DNA of 64,000 bases from Cerrena zonata. Taxonomy: Eukaryota > Basidiomycota > Agaricomycetes > Polyporales > Cerrenaceae. The notes beneath the pieces were generated by a model, which worked only from the letters and a program-made list of their open reading frames with translations, ran no database searches and had not been told where the DNA came from. Both the position numbers and the translations under genes were made by a program. Numbering within the stretch: position 1 is the stretch's first letter; every line of letters starts with the position of its first letter. This document shows positions 25,797-38,457 of the stretch, in pieces. Location: contig JASBNA010000007.1 of the NCBI GenBank assembly GCA_038087015.1, forward strand, positions 1,364,001-1,428,000, given 5' to 3'.

Positions 25797-27385
25797 GGTG
25801 GCAGTCGATGCAGACAGTGACGGTGAGAGATGCGATGTGGGGAGAATTCAGGGCAAGGAGCGGGACGGACTCGAGCCAGGGACAGGGTTTTCATCCACAC
25901 ATCGTCGAGATCAGAGAAGATGATGTGTGATCAGGCGGTGTAGACAGATTGATGAACCTGAATAAACACCTCGACCTGCTATTTGCACTTATCGTGGACT
26001 CAGTTGGCCGGATCGACGGCGGCAAAGTCCTGAGGCTGTAGCTGATACGTCATTGGTAAGCTTCACCCAACACTTGGTGGCAAAAGCGGAGTAAGCCCTG
26101 TCTAGAGGGGGAAGGGGCGGAGCAATAACTGTCATGGTGAGACATGCACGAAGAGAGAAGCCCATGCTCCTGCATTCCAGGAAGGCCCACAGGATAATTA
26201 AAAGACGCAGACCCTGCACGGAGCGAGTTTGCAAACCAAGTTGATCATCGAAGAAGCCGGCGGCATTTCAGCGTGTGAGGTGCTCACATGCTCTTCGTTG
26301 GTCACTTGGAATGACATGAGTGCGAACAAAAGATACGAACATTTCAGTACCATTACGCAAATTTGAAGAGGAAAGCGAGGTCAGATTGATTGCAAGTGCA
26401 GGTTCAAGTTGTCTTCAAGCGAAACTGCAGGCTGTGAGCTCACTGACGTGGCGACGGTGAAATGGTGATCGATCGGCCATATAAGGAAGGTATACTAGAA
26501 ATCACTCAAATCCTTCAACTGTTCGTCAAAGATGGATCCTCGCTCCTTGCTCCAAAAACCATCATACTTCTATTACCAGTACCCTGATCCCTACTATACG
26601 CTGTGTTGTACTATCACACAACTCCTGGAGCCTCGAACAGGTCGACACGGCGTATCCAATTGTCTCAAGCTAGATCATGATATTTACTCCACCTCTGTGA
26701 GTTAGGGTCTTTCTAAATCTAAGCATCACAGTCTCGACGATGTGCGCCGAAGTTATCCTGGATCATCATCCCACCTCACTAGCAATCGACGTGAGAGGCA
26801 ATAACGGGCTGTGTAATCATCATCATTATCAAATAGACACCGATCCGCGATATGGTAGGAGGTGTGAAATGGAAGGCGGGCGATGCCAAACCTTCGTCCC
26901 AAAAAATCGAAACGGAACTTGAACGAGAGAGCTTACGACTTACGCTATCATTCCTGTTCTTTCATAGAACAAGCATGCTGCGGCAGCAATCAGCGCGCGA
27001 TGTTCAACATCAAGCTCCGGAAGAGTCGTTTATGATATGGGTAGGGTGAGGATACACTCGTAGGTATTATCATTCGTAGTCCACACAATGTAAGGTCAAA
27101 TTCGGGTACTGAATTTAGAAAAAGCCTAGCGACTCGGGAAATGCTTTCGGCATGCGGAAGCAATCCATCACTTACATAAGCTGATCGGGAGTACTATCGG
27201 TGACTTTAACTCAACCTTAACTTTCTTTGACTTTCTTCATCATTTAGTGTATCCCCAAGTCTAACCCAGACAAGCCACTAACAAGCCTCTCACACAGGCG
27301 ATACCACTTGGACTAACGAACCGCTCTCACAATCATCTAACAGTACAGGTTACTTAGTTCTGATCGACCGCCACACTTCACAAAC
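25797..27385. other. Intergenic region, divergent promoters
   Basis: About 1.6 kb between the start of arrestin-like gene 3 (minus) and the queuosine salvage gene (plus). Short frames such as 26532-26705 (MDPRSLLQKPSYFYYQ...) have no support beyond an ATG. No repeat recognised. Confidence 0.4.
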
Positions 27386-28930
27386 ATGACTATTGCACTT
27401 GCCGAACGCCCTACCAATGTGGCACATGGGATCTGCGGACACGAACAAGGAGACTATTCTCCACCATCAGAGGATGCCGTGAACCCAGTAGTGGAAAGTG
27501 CTGAATATGCCATCAAAGTGATTCCTTTTTGGTAATCTATACCAATCACTCGCCAAGCTTATATTTGTTTCTATTCTCCTATTCAGGCAACGGACGTCGT
27601 TGTGATCAGTGATTCTGGGGTAAAAGCTGCTGCTCAATACGTTGGTATCTGTCTATCACAAACATGTGTATTCTTCTCATTATTTTCAGATTGACAGCAA
27701 AGTACGATCTATATCGTACAACCCGAGAACGTGGAGAACACACTCTCTCCACGTGTGTCCGCCCGAGCCTTATTCACCTATGGACACGAGGACAGGAGAA
27801 TTCATGAACTGGATGTTTCTAATTTCCGCTTTGAACTTCAGTTTTTGGTCTGAGAGAGAAGGCTTTCCCGATCGTTTCGGGATTGTGTGGAGAACAGGAT
27901 GGCGTTCTGATAAGTACCATGTCCATACCGGGTACTGGTCATTAGTCGCAGCCATAAATAGGGGTTAGTACCGATTTCTTTTATAATGTATATTTTATTA
28001 ACTTGCATGATTAATTTCAGCGTTGGAGGAAGGCATTCCCTTCACCGATCCCACTTTTTACGCATCTCCAGAACGATGTCCCGATCACCTCGTCGAACAT
28101 ATTTTTCGTCCTGCTCCACAGTGTACAGAAACGATTCCTTTGCTCAGAGAGCGCATAGTCATTCTACGTCAAGTAGGTTCTATACTCACCACAGTAAGTT
28201 ATTTTTCCATATGAGATATCAGGAGCTTAGTAGGCTCAACTCAAAATAAAGCAATTTTCTGGTTCCTTCCAAAATTTCTTTGATGAATTTCAAATTCGGC
28301 ACGACGGTCGAGGATCCTCCCTGCAATTGGTCAAAATGGTGGCTACCACATTCCCTTCATTCAGAGACGAGACGATATATGGTGGACGACGAGGTCAGTT
28401 CTTTACTTCCTAGACACAGTAATTGTATTAGAACACTGACCTTTTCAATCCTAGTTTTCATCTGGAAACGTGCACAAATTCTAGTGGCCGAGCTTTGGGC
28501 CGCATTCTACCCTCCATCCACGTCAATGTCTCACCCACTGTTCCCAGCAGGTGCTGCTATCCATCAACTCACCATGTTCGCGGACTATCGCGTCCCACAA
28601 ATTCTCCATCACCTTCGAATCATATCATACCCTCCATCACTTATAAAAGCGCTTCGGTCTCACAAGGCGTTCCCAACAGGTTGCAGAGAGGAAATCAGTA
28701 TCCGAGCAGCTAGCATTGTCGCAGTCGAACGGGTCCGCAAAGAAATGGTCGCGCTTGCTGAAGCCCGTGACAGTACCGGAGACTTTAACGAGGAAGACGT
28801 CAGCAGTGTCCTGATCGACTTTTACCTCTGGGACCTGGCGAAAAAATTGGAGACTGAAGAAGAGCACATCGAAGGTGTAGAGACAGCAGAGATATTACCG
28901 GCTCACCGGACTAGAAGTATATGGTATTAA
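27386..28930 (+). CDS. QNG1: Queuosine nucleoside salvage glycosylase (DUF2419/Q_salvage family)
   Basis: Six exons (27386-27517, 27587-27640, 27690-27963, 28021-28193, 28252-28393, 28455-28930) join in phase to 416 residues. The protein follows the eukaryotic family closely: MNWMFLISALNFSFWSE, GYWSLVAAINRALEEGIP, FVSF-like QFSGSFQNFF, LVKMVATTFPSFRDE, WKRAQILVAELWAAF, LTMFADYRVPQILHHL, REEISIRAASIVAVE, and the C-terminal DFYLWDLAKKLE ... HRTRSIWY. These proteins release queuine from queuosine nucleoside or its 5'-monophosphate so that tRNA-guanine transglycosylase can put it into tRNAs with GUN anticodons. Fungi cannot make queuine, so the enzyme implies that this organism recycles or scavenges it. 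The length is somewhat above the human protein, mainly from a longer N-terminus. Confidence 0.9.
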
Positions 28931-29055
28931 ACATAGCAATGCATGCTGACTAGTGATGAAAGTATTCTACGTGTAACGACAGACCTCGGTATAATTCGCT
29001 GAATCGAGATCGATTTGGGATATAATAATCATCGATAATTTTGTTTGCCTAGCGG

Positions 29056-30785
29056 TCAATCCTCAATCATCTTTTTGAGTTGCTCCTCAGTGTATTGAGG
29101 CGGAGGTGTGACTGATACTGGTTTTGGTTTGCGAGGTCCGCGGCGCCGCTTGGTTGGGTCCAGAGTACCTTTGACAGACTTCAGGAATTTAAAGTTACGT
29201 TTCTCGGGAGGAACCCATTGTTGTCCAAGTTGTTCTAGTACAACTTCTTCCGTGTGAGATGGGAGAGGTGCGAATTTCCCCTCAGTACCCTTTGTTGGCC
29301 AGGGTCGAACCGGTTCGTCTTCGGGTGCAGGATCTGGATATACCCATGACCACAGACCTTCGCCGTTAAGGTACATACCCATCTTACGAGCTTGCTTGTC
29401 AAGAAGTTTCACATATTCGTCGTCCCCGGTATGGATTAGTAACGCAGATCCCAGTGCATGTTTGCCCACAAGTCTATTAACTCGTGCAGTTAGTGATCGT
29501 ATGTGAAAATTCATGAGCCAGAAATCCTTACGCGAAACGCATAAGACGGAATTCTCCTGTTTTTGCGTCACAACCATCTCTTCTGGCAAGAACATTTTCA
29601 AAGGTACCGCCTTCTCGAAGTTCTGGGATACGGACCCAGCCTTCCCAATGCCAAAGACCACGAGCACGAGTACCGGTTCCGATCGAACCTGCAATAAGAC
29701 CACGGTCTTCGAGTATTTCTTTGAACTCCTGAACCTCCGTTAGAGGACCGCTTGTTATGAGAGATAGGCCAGTTTTCCATATAGGATGTGGGGATTCTGG
29801 CAAATTTGGGTGTACTACTACCAAGTCGATCTTCTCGGATTCATCAAAAAGACGACGGCTTCCTCGGAATTGATTGAACGAACATAACACAAGAAGAAAA
29901 GAGAAACCCACTATGGTCCGACGAGATGAACTTCGTAACCTGGCAAGGAATCCGAAATAAGGTTCTGAATGAAGTCAGTGGTAATATAAGCGTAGGCAGA
30001 CAACTCTCTCACAGAAACACGTTCGGCTTCCGTTCGTGTTGCTTTCTTGTCCCAATGAGCCTGGAACTGGATGTCGGTCTGGATGAGTTGTGGGAGAAGA
30101 CTGGAAAACTCCGGTTGTGTAAGTTGCTCTATTGATCTACACCCCGCTTTTACTAGCTTTCTTGCGAGAGGTGCCCTGTGAAACCGATTAGCGAATATTA
30201 CTATGTAGGATAACTGAGTAGCTTACCCGATGCCTCTCACACCCTGAAACAGTCGTAACGCTTCGTCTACTATATCGTGTCCTGCTAGCTTCCCATGTAG
30301 TTCAGGCTGGCTTGTCGGTTCAATATTGCGCGCTATCATACAAAGAATGAGCATACGTACGTCCCACTCTTCGTTATTGAGATACGCCAGGATACGACCT
30401 TGAACTCCATGTCCCAGACGAGGCAGCTGGAGAGAAGCCTTCAAAAAATACTCTTGGAAGCCGGCAAGAGAGACTGACCTGCACAGTATCCCGAATGGAT
30501 GTTATGGGTTCTTCAAGCTCAGCAATGAGGTTCATGGCTCTTGAGAAGGCTGTTAGCTTGTATCGACATGAATCCACTTTGTTCTTCTCTATCTCTCTGT
30601 CTACATAGCACTGAACAGTTAGCTTCCGCATAAAACCATAACAAGAGGGACGTACGTTTTGCTAGCATGTCAAGGATACCTTGATTCGGATTCGGATTTG
30701 AATTTGGAGGTAGTTTTTGAGCATAACCTCGTATGCAGCATAGCTGGGCCCTCCGCGTTGGAAATATTCGTCGAGTTGCAAGCAT
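29056..30785 (-). CDS. Family X DNA polymerase-like protein with probable mitochondrial presequence and degenerate active site
   Basis: Six exons on the minus strand (30785-30656, 30600-30479, 30438-30227, 30175-29912, 29858-29532, 29473-29056) join in phase to 490 residues. MLATRRIFPTRRAQLCCIRG at the N-terminus is Arg-rich and free of acids, like a mitochondrial presequence. Then an 8-kDa-like block (GILDMLAKHREIEKNK, YKLTAFSRAMNLIAEL), a first helix-hairpin-helix (LPRLGHGVQGRILAYL), a second one (FQGVRGIGAPLARKLVKAG), a palm segment (GYEVHLVGPYRRLFDESEKIDLVVVHP) and a C-terminal RMGMYLNGEGLW / PPEKRN segment typical of family X. The metal-binding motif, normally GSYRRG...GDxD, reads GPYRR...EKID, so the first Asp is Lys. 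No Asp is seen where the third catalytic Asp should be (FRLMRFALVG). Polymerase activity is therefore doubtful. A basic Lys/Arg/Pro tail ends the protein. Confidence 0.75.
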
Positions 30786-31532
30786 TAGGTAGAATTAGAA
30801 CGGTTCGAAGCGAATTCAATAGAGGCGAAGGCTGAAATGTGATACTGTAAACAGGTAGTATTTTAGTGCTCTTCTGTAAGCAATCGTAAGTTTGTAAGAT
30901 AACAAGAGAGTGAGATATAGCCGAAAACTGTGGAGGAACTAATTGAAGTGTGCCAGCCTGAGGTTTACTTGAGGCGGTAGTGACGACAAAACAGTGATCG
31001 ACAAATCGGCGCTCATTTGCGAGTTCGGTCCGGGCCGCTGTAGCGACCAAGCCACGGAAGTAAAGGGTTGCCTCGGAGAAGATTGGGGGTGTCGTTCCGT
31101 TTATTGAAAAGGACATACTGTGCCATAGACATTTTAGCTACCATCCTCTCCTCAGAGTCTGAGCTTCCTCTACAGACGTGTTTTACAAAACTTATACAGA
31201 GCATAACCATTCTGTGATAAATGTACATCCGAGTCATAACCAGTGACTGCTGTGCAAAACCCAGACCGTCTTCGTATACTGCGATTAGAGGATATTCATC
31301 CTCAAATAGCCACATGTGCCAAATATAACTGCACAGAACACAGCAGTTACAAGAACAATCACTAATGGCCGGCTAATATTTACTACAGAAGACATTGAAT
31401 GTAAACTCGTCGGGATATAAATATTGTATAGCTTCATCCGATATTTATTTATACAGCGTACAATTCACCACTTGAATGGTTCGTTTTCGGTATGCTAGGC
31501 TATGTACAGAGAAGAATATATGCATTATCTTG
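30786..31532. other. Intergenic region
   Basis: About 0.75 kb. Two minus-strand frames (30670-31116 and 31013-31315) overlap each other and the start of the polymerase-like gene; neither shows a family motif, so they are not called. Confidence 0.4.
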
Positions 31533-32700
31533 CTACGCTTCCGTAGGTTGAGATGAATGGATAGTGCGGTCGCCAAATAACGTGGAGTCTTGAGTATCAA
31601 GAGCATCATTGAGATCAAAAGCAATAGGAGTAACATAGGATGGGACATTATCTGAAGGAGACCCCGAATCTAATTTCATCATCCGGTATACCCGACAAAT
31701 CATGATGTTATGGAACATGGCTTGGAATAGTGCAACCATTACGACGATCTCATCGGGGATCGAGGGCGAAAGTAATGTGCCGAGGTACGCTAATTGAATG
31801 CCGACGAGGGAGCTGGAATTCGGGTCCTGAAGGTGAGAAGATGCGTTACACCAAGAGGTATAGAATAAACTTACAAATAATATATCTGACTAGACTGGAG
31901 GAATAATCTGGATGTGTGTCCCATTTCATTCCCGAAGACCAGAGAGTAAACTTTCGATTTCCACGTATCCGACAAACTGTACGACATCATACGGATTGAG
32001 ATTGCAATCATGACCGCCGTGTCGAAGAGGGTCAGCGCGGAAAGACTAATGGCCTCGAAATGACGATGGAACACAAGACTCCTGAGGCATAATCCATTGC
32101 CAAGAGGAATCGAAGGCACCTCGTACGTGAAGGGTGTTCCGAGGGCAATTAACGTAAGTGCCCAAAGAACGAAAAAAACCCCTTGAATTATGCGAGAGTG
32201 GTTATACACTGCTCGGACTCGGGTAAAGAAAATCCAAGTGTTGCAGGGCACGGAGAACGCGACTATCCATTCCACAGTAACGGAAAGATTCCTCGTAACA
32301 CAGGCGTCGTCGGGAATAACTTCACTATTGATTAGTAAATATTTTCACTGTACACGCATTCAGCTTACTGATCAAAGCGAGCCCTAAGGCTGCTTGACCC
32401 AGCAGGAGAACTCTTCACAAACTCAGTGTAAGTACCTAATCAGTAAATGTATATTAAGATACTCACCGGGAAGTTATGTAAACAATATCCGGTGGTTTCA
32501 AAGAGCGAGAGAATATACGGGCCTCTTCAGCTATTCCGAGCGAGAAGTCATATACCCATAGCTTTTGAGCTACATTAGCTCATGCTTTATACTTGGAAAA
32601 CAAAGGCACCTACTGCACTCCCTGCGATAGTCATGTAATTACTGAGTTGAAAATATTTTAGTTTTTGTAGAAGATCGGGATCCAGGATGATTGAGACCAT
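31533..32700 (-). CDS. Multi-TM protein, DUF6533-like
   Basis: Minus strand, ATG at 32700 (MVSIILDPDLLQKLKYFQLS), spliced through short exons to LWVYDFSLGIAEEARIFSRS, then a hydrophobic VLLLGQAALGLALIS segment, then EWIVAFSVPCNTWIFFTRVRAVY, VFFVLWALTLIALGTPF, ALTLFDTAVMIAISIRMM and a last exon with EIVVMVALFQAMFHNIMICRVYRMM, ending at 31533. The order fits the seven-TM-like membrane proteins common in Agaricomycetes that begin with a DUF6533 domain (a WDY..L..E..xxW-like segment at the N-terminus). The function of that group is unknown; receptor-like roles have been guessed for it. Exon limits at the 5' end are approximate. Confidence 0.55.
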
Positions 32701-33550
32701 TGTAGTGATGATTGTTGAGTCTGCGGGTCTTTCTTAACCCTTCTTATATAACGCTTGAATGCTCAAACATCGAAGTAGGAGAAGGAATCTATAGTTGCAT
32801 TGGATCATGATGTTGATGACATAAACGTCCATATCTGGGGAGGTACGGTCGGAGAGTGATACGGAGGGAATCCATGTCTAGGAACCGGCTGTATTAGTAC
32901 AGTGAAGACACTGGGTGACTTAACTTAGTTGAGAGAAGTGTGTCAGGTCATGAGGTATCTTCTCAAACGAGTGATATGCCGAGGTCGAAAAAGCAGCTAT
33001 GATGGAGAAGGGATAGAAGTGTATTGCATGGGAGTGAAAGCCCAGGTACAGATCTATAAGTAAGTACACTATGTCAGTAGAATCTGTCTCAGCCTTTAGA
33101 AATTCTATCCATGCATCAGAGCCTCCGTCAGGCTGTCTGTAGTTGTGGTTGGTAGCAAGTTAATACTTAGGAAGAAATACGTTCTGATTGTGTAGCACCA
33201 TGTCGGTGGCAGTGAGAGAGCAGGTTCAAGAGTCGTCAGGCTGACCGTGACTCGGAGCCATGTAGACAAAATGTCACGCGGTCACGGTCGGGGTGTGCCT
33301 GGTGGTGCCCGATCGGACTCGCAATGTCTCGCATTCGTCCAGCTTGAGTTTGCTACCTCTGACTCGGTCCAGATTCATCCAAATTATTTGCTACGAGCAA
33401 CTTACTTGTGGCAACACACTTCAAATAACTTTGCGGATATGAATGTTATTTCACAGTTCGACTCACCAAGAATAGAAAACCGCTCAATCTTTCTCATGGC
33501 GGGATAAGGGTATAATCGTTCAGGTCCCCATGGGTTGACACACGACCACC
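32701..33550. other. Intergenic region, divergent promoters
   Basis: About 0.85 kb separating the multi-TM gene (minus) from the first carboxypeptidase (plus). Short frames only; no repeat recognised. Confidence 0.4.
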
Positions 33551-35695
33551 ATGTTCTTCTCCTTATCTTTGGCTGCGCTGACCGTGGCTGCAATTGTCTC
33601 GGCGAGTACAGCTCAGCAGCCATTTGGTTCACAGTTACCCATTGCTAGTAATGCTTTCGAAACCTACGACAATGGACTCTTCTCGCCTCTGGAGGACCTT
33701 AACTTGCTCTCGACTGATTCATTCACGACTTTGACACACCCAGTCTTCCCTAAGCACAGCGTAAGGATCAAGAAATCTTCGGATTTTTGTGATGGTACCG
33801 TCAAGTAGGGCTATTCCACATATTCAGAGTATCTGTGTCTCAGTGATATGGTACAGTGCGTATACCGGTTACATCGACATACAAGCTAGGCATTTGTTCT
33901 TTTACTTCTTCGAAAGTCGAAGCAACCCAGAAACGGATGATGTCATTTTCTGGACGAATGGAGGACCGGGTTGTTCGTCAGGTCTAGGACTTTTTATGGA
34001 ATTGGGTCAGTCGTGCTTCAGACTTTTGTTATCGTATCTCATGTACCCTACTTTGCTGCTTAGGACCGTGTCGAATTGATACCGCAAACGCGACAAAGTT
34101 CAACCCCTACTCTTGGAATGACAATGCAAATGTGTTCTTTGTAGACCAGCCAATCGGTGTGGGCTTCTCATACGCTGACTACGGAGAAACGGTTGTCAGT
34201 CCCAATTCTTTTCTGTCATCTTCCCAACAATAACACCCTAGGATAGAGTACTACTGAGGAAGCTGCTAAAGACGTCGCCGTCTTTGTTGCAATGTTCTTT
34301 GAACATTTCAACAAGTTCAAGGGGAATGCTTTCCATATGGCCGGAGAGTCCTACGGCGTGAGTATATTTCTCGATGAATGTTATTCGTCATCACAACCGT
34401 TGCATAGGGCCGATACATCCCCGTATTCGCTTCTGAAGTCTACGACCAGAATGCCGTGTTAATTCAAAACGGCTTAACACCGATCAACTTAACGTCTGTC
34501 ATGATTGGTATTACCTTCACTTACTTATTTGGCTTGTCTGGATTCATATCCTTCTCTAGGTAACGGCTGCACTGACGATGGGACAATGTATTCTGCATAC
34601 TATGAAATGCAATGCTCACCTGCTTCTGTGCACCCCATAAACACCATTGCGTAAGAATCCGACAACCCTTGATTACGTCTCAAAATGACACTAAATATCT
34701 TTCTCAGAAACTGCGTTGACATGCGTCGAAAGGTGGAAGCACGTATTTATTCGGGTTGTATTTCTTTCTAATGTTTGAAATAGGTTCCTCGCTGCGAGAA
34801 AATGTTCAAAGAATCTTGCAGAGATAGCACAGATTCTATTGCATGCAACATCGCTCTTTCCTTCTGTAATGATGCCATTTTCAATCCTTTCATGGAAACT
34901 GGTATGTGTAGCTTCTCATCTCATTTTGCTCACTCTATTAATCGCGAACTTTAGGTTATAACCCTTACGACATCAGCAAGCCTTGGTACGCATTCAAGGA
35001 ACCACTTTGATTGCCCTCTAACTCTCTAAAACAGCGAGGGTGACATATCGGATACTCTTTGTTACCCAATTACTAAGTGAGACCCTCCAAAGCCCTTTCT
35101 GTGATACATGCCCCCTAATCTGTAATTGCAGAAATATCAGCCGTTACTTGGATCGTCCCGAAGTCCGTGAAACCCTCGGAGTCGACCCGTCTATTGGAGC
35201 ATACCAATCCTGCAGCTCTGATGTTGGAGCACGGTTCGATATCAACCTTGATGGTGTTTTCCCCACCCAATTCTATATCGCTGCCTTATTGGAGCGAGAT
35301 ATTAGCGTTCTTATCTACGTCGGTGCATCTGACTGGATCTGTAACTGGGTACGTTGTTTATGTATTCTCTGTCGACATACCTGGCTAAGCACATGAGAAT
35401 CAAATAGCTTGGAAATGATCGTATGTCACTGGGATTGGAATGGTACGGTAAAGAGGCATTCAACGCCCAAGAGCTGAGCGAATGGCAGTTCAATGGCACT
35501 GCTGCTGGTCTAACACGCTCAGCGGGTCCCCTCACTTTTGCAACCATTTACGATGCGGGACACATGGTCAGTTCGTCCTCTGATAGTAGCTTTGCGGTTA
35601 TTGACCCTTTTTTATGTGACGCGTAGGTCCCTTACGATAAACCTGAGGCCTCGTTGGAGATGGTGAAGAGGTGGTTGGCTGGTGAATCTCTTTGA
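33551..35695 (+). CDS. Secreted or vacuolar serine carboxypeptidase, S10 family, copy 1
   Basis: About twelve short exons separated by ~50-65 nt introns. A signal peptide ([20 protein letters not shown]) is followed by [33 protein letters not shown], the oxyanion-hole motif [36 protein letters not shown], and [22 protein letters not shown] with the catalytic Ser. The Asp lies in [14 protein letters not shown] and the His in [14 protein letters not shown]. All three members of the triad are therefore present. These enzymes remove C-terminal residues from peptides at acid pH. The gene heads a tandem array of three paralogues on the same strand with the same exon plan, presumably produced by unequal crossing-over. 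Exon limits are inferred by comparing the three copies. Confidence 0.88.
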
Positions 35696-36090
35696 ACGTG
35701 TTTTCGATATTTGTAGGATCAGGAGATAGAACCAAGTCGCTATATTTTAGATATTTTGGGAGTTTTTCGGATTACATTTGAGACTACTCGGAGAGACACT
35801 GGCGTCTACTTATTGGCCGTAGTGATCACTTACTGCTTGCAAGCAACGTTCACTAGCACTGGCACTGTCACTGTCGAAATCTTATTCCGAAAGGCTTCGT
35901 CTCTCCTAATAGTCTATGGGCCCGGTTCTCGATTCAGAAGCTATAAATACATACTATCATATCCACATGGACCTCGGTTCTGCAGCTGTGAAACGACTTG
36001 CTATCGTAGAATTTGTTCCCATGAACATGATGAGCATCTTCCCGGCTGTTTGTCGTCATTGCATCTTGGTCAAGGACCACTATCATTGGC
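35696..36090. other. Spacer between carboxypeptidase copies 1 and 2
   Basis: About 0.4 kb holding the 3' end of copy 1 and the promoter of copy 2. Overlapping frames here (35756-36136, 35916-36191) are not supported as genes. Confidence 0.45.
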
Positions 36091-38251
36091 ATGTTGCCCT
36101 TGCTCGCCCTATGTGCATTTGTTGCGGTACCTCTAGTGAGATGTTCAACACAAGAGACCTTGAAGATTCCTTCGCACCTGTACCCTTCTGATCACACGAA
36201 TACATCATCTGGCTCCCCTGAGATTCTACACCATGATACTGCTCTGTTCATGCCATTTGAAAACCTCAACTTACTTTCTACAAATGACTTCACAACTCTG
36301 ACGCATTATATCTTCCCGAAGCATAGTGTTCGTATCAAAAAGTCAGACTTCTGTGATGGGACTGTCAAGTACGTGCTTCCATGCTCTGGCAATTCAGCGT
36401 TCTGATAACCTTTTTGCATGAAGTGCATATACAGGTTATATCGATATCGAAGCGAGACACCTATTCTTCTATTTCTTTGAAAGTAGAAGGAACCCCGACG
36501 AAGATGACGTGATGCTTTGGACTAACGGTGGTCCCGGATGCTCGTCAGCTGTTGGCCTCTTCATGGAACTAGGTATAGTCTCTTGCAATTGCAACTATCT
36601 CACTTGAGTCAGTAATCCTAACCTTCACATCAGGTCCTTGTCGGGTTGAGAATGTAAACAAGACGACGTTCAACCCATACTCTTGGAACGATAGGGCAAA
36701 TATCTTCTTCATCGACCAACCTGTCGGTGTAGGATACTCCTATGCTGAGTATGGAGAGACAGTGGTATGTGATACTGCTCTTGAGCTGTCGTTTCGCGCA
36801 TGACCAGGTGCTAGGGTAATACGGAAGATGCTGCCAAGGATATTGCTGCGTTCATGGCAATCTTTTTTGAACATTTCACCAAGTTCAAAGGAAGGAGCTT
36901 CCATATGGCCGGAGAATCATACGCGGTAACTACAGTCCTGGCCTATATTCTGTGACCAATACTGATAATTCAAGTAGGGCCGCTACGTTCCTCTGTTTGC
37001 GGCCGAGGTTTACGACCAGAATGCCCGCCTTGTAGAAGCAGGATTAACACCAATTAACCTGACTTCTATGCTACTCGGTAGGGTTGGGCGATTGGTTTAC
37101 TGTGACTATACTAAATATGTCCCTCTTCAGGTAATGGTTTAACCGAGGCTGGTGCTCGATGGCGTGGTGGGTACGAGATGCAATGCACGTCTGCCTCCCT
37201 TGCACCCATCAATACTATTTCGTACGTGAAATGTATTCATTGCATTGGGACGCGAACTTAACATCTATGCAGGAACTGTGTTCGCATGCGTCAAATGGTA
37301 TGCCACATTAGTTCAATGTATGACAACCCTATGGCTAACATAACATTCAGCTCCCTCGCTGCGAGAAAATGTTCAAGGAGTCTTGCTCTGATATTCTGGA
37401 TGCTATCAGTTGTTCTGCAGCAATCTCGTTCTGTTGGAATGTGATTGAGTTACCTGAAGGTCAATTATTTATATCTGATTCACAACACGATATTGACAAT
37501 GTGGTGTGCAGGTATAAACCCGTATGACCTCAGTAAGAAATGGTAAGTTAAGCCGACCCTGTCTCCCCGCACAATGTTGACATCGATTCGTAGCGAAGGT
37601 GAACTCCGCGAGACACTCTGTTATCCAATCACAAAGTATAATAATACTATGTGTCTATTCTTATGTCAATCTGACAAGTCCTACTCAGGGATATCACCAA
37701 CTTCTTGAATCGAAACGACATCCGAGAAATACTTGGTGTCGATCCTACCATTGGCAACTTCTCATCATGTAACAATGAAAAGAACGCTCAATTTAATGCA
37801 AACCTGGATTCAGTGTACCCAACACCGTACTACGTCACTGGTCTACTGGAAAGAGGCGTCAAGGTTCTGGTATATGTTGGTGCAAATGATTTCCGCTGCA
37901 ACTGGGTATGTAACTTGTCTTGTTGCTCTTTTTACACAATCTGATAACTCGATACGACATCGGCAGATTTCCAATGAAATGATGACTTTGAACTTGGACT
38001 GGACGGGTAAAGAGGCATTCAACTCCCAACCGTTGAAGGAGTGGAATTTCAACGGATCTGCTGCTGGTCTAACACGTTCTGCGGGGCTGCTTACTTTCGC
38101 GACAATCTACGATGCTGGACATATGGTAATATATAATCTACTCTCCGATTTGGATTTTCTGACATTGTTTTGTGTTCTGTAGGTGCCCTATGATAAGCCC
38201 GAAGCTTCATTGGAGCTTGTCAACAAATGGTTGGCTGGAGAAAGCTTGTGA
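36091..38251 (+). CDS. Serine carboxypeptidase, S10 family, copy 2
   Basis: Same exon plan as copy 1. A signal peptide ([18 protein letters not shown]) leads to [68 protein letters not shown], then [22 protein letters not shown] with the catalytic Ser, [11 protein letters not shown] with the Asp and [14 protein letters not shown] with the His. The residue after ESY is Ala here and Gly in copies 1 and 3; both are allowed in the family. The middle region ([19 protein letters not shown]) differs most from the other copies, which may alter substrate choice. The stop is at 38249-38251 after LAGESL, as in copy 1. Likely exported or vacuolar. Confidence 0.87.
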
Positions 38252-38457
38252 GACTGTTGATGGTATACGTCGTCGATTCTCAGAACGTAACTCGGGCGGT
38301 TCTATATTGAAATATGAATATCGTGAGTGTACATTACTGATTTTTGCAGAAACAAGGTCTTGAGTCATGGGCAAGGCCGCCGGCTCCGTACGCGCCTGTG
38401 ATCTCAAATGCAATATATTTGCTCGTTTGACTGATGGTCGTCTTTAAGTCAACCACC

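Noticed and set aside
30670..31315. Two overlapping minus-strand frames upstream of the polymerase-like gene (148 and 100 residues)
   Set aside because: They overlap each other and the first exon of a better supported gene, show no family motif and have no convincing splice partners.
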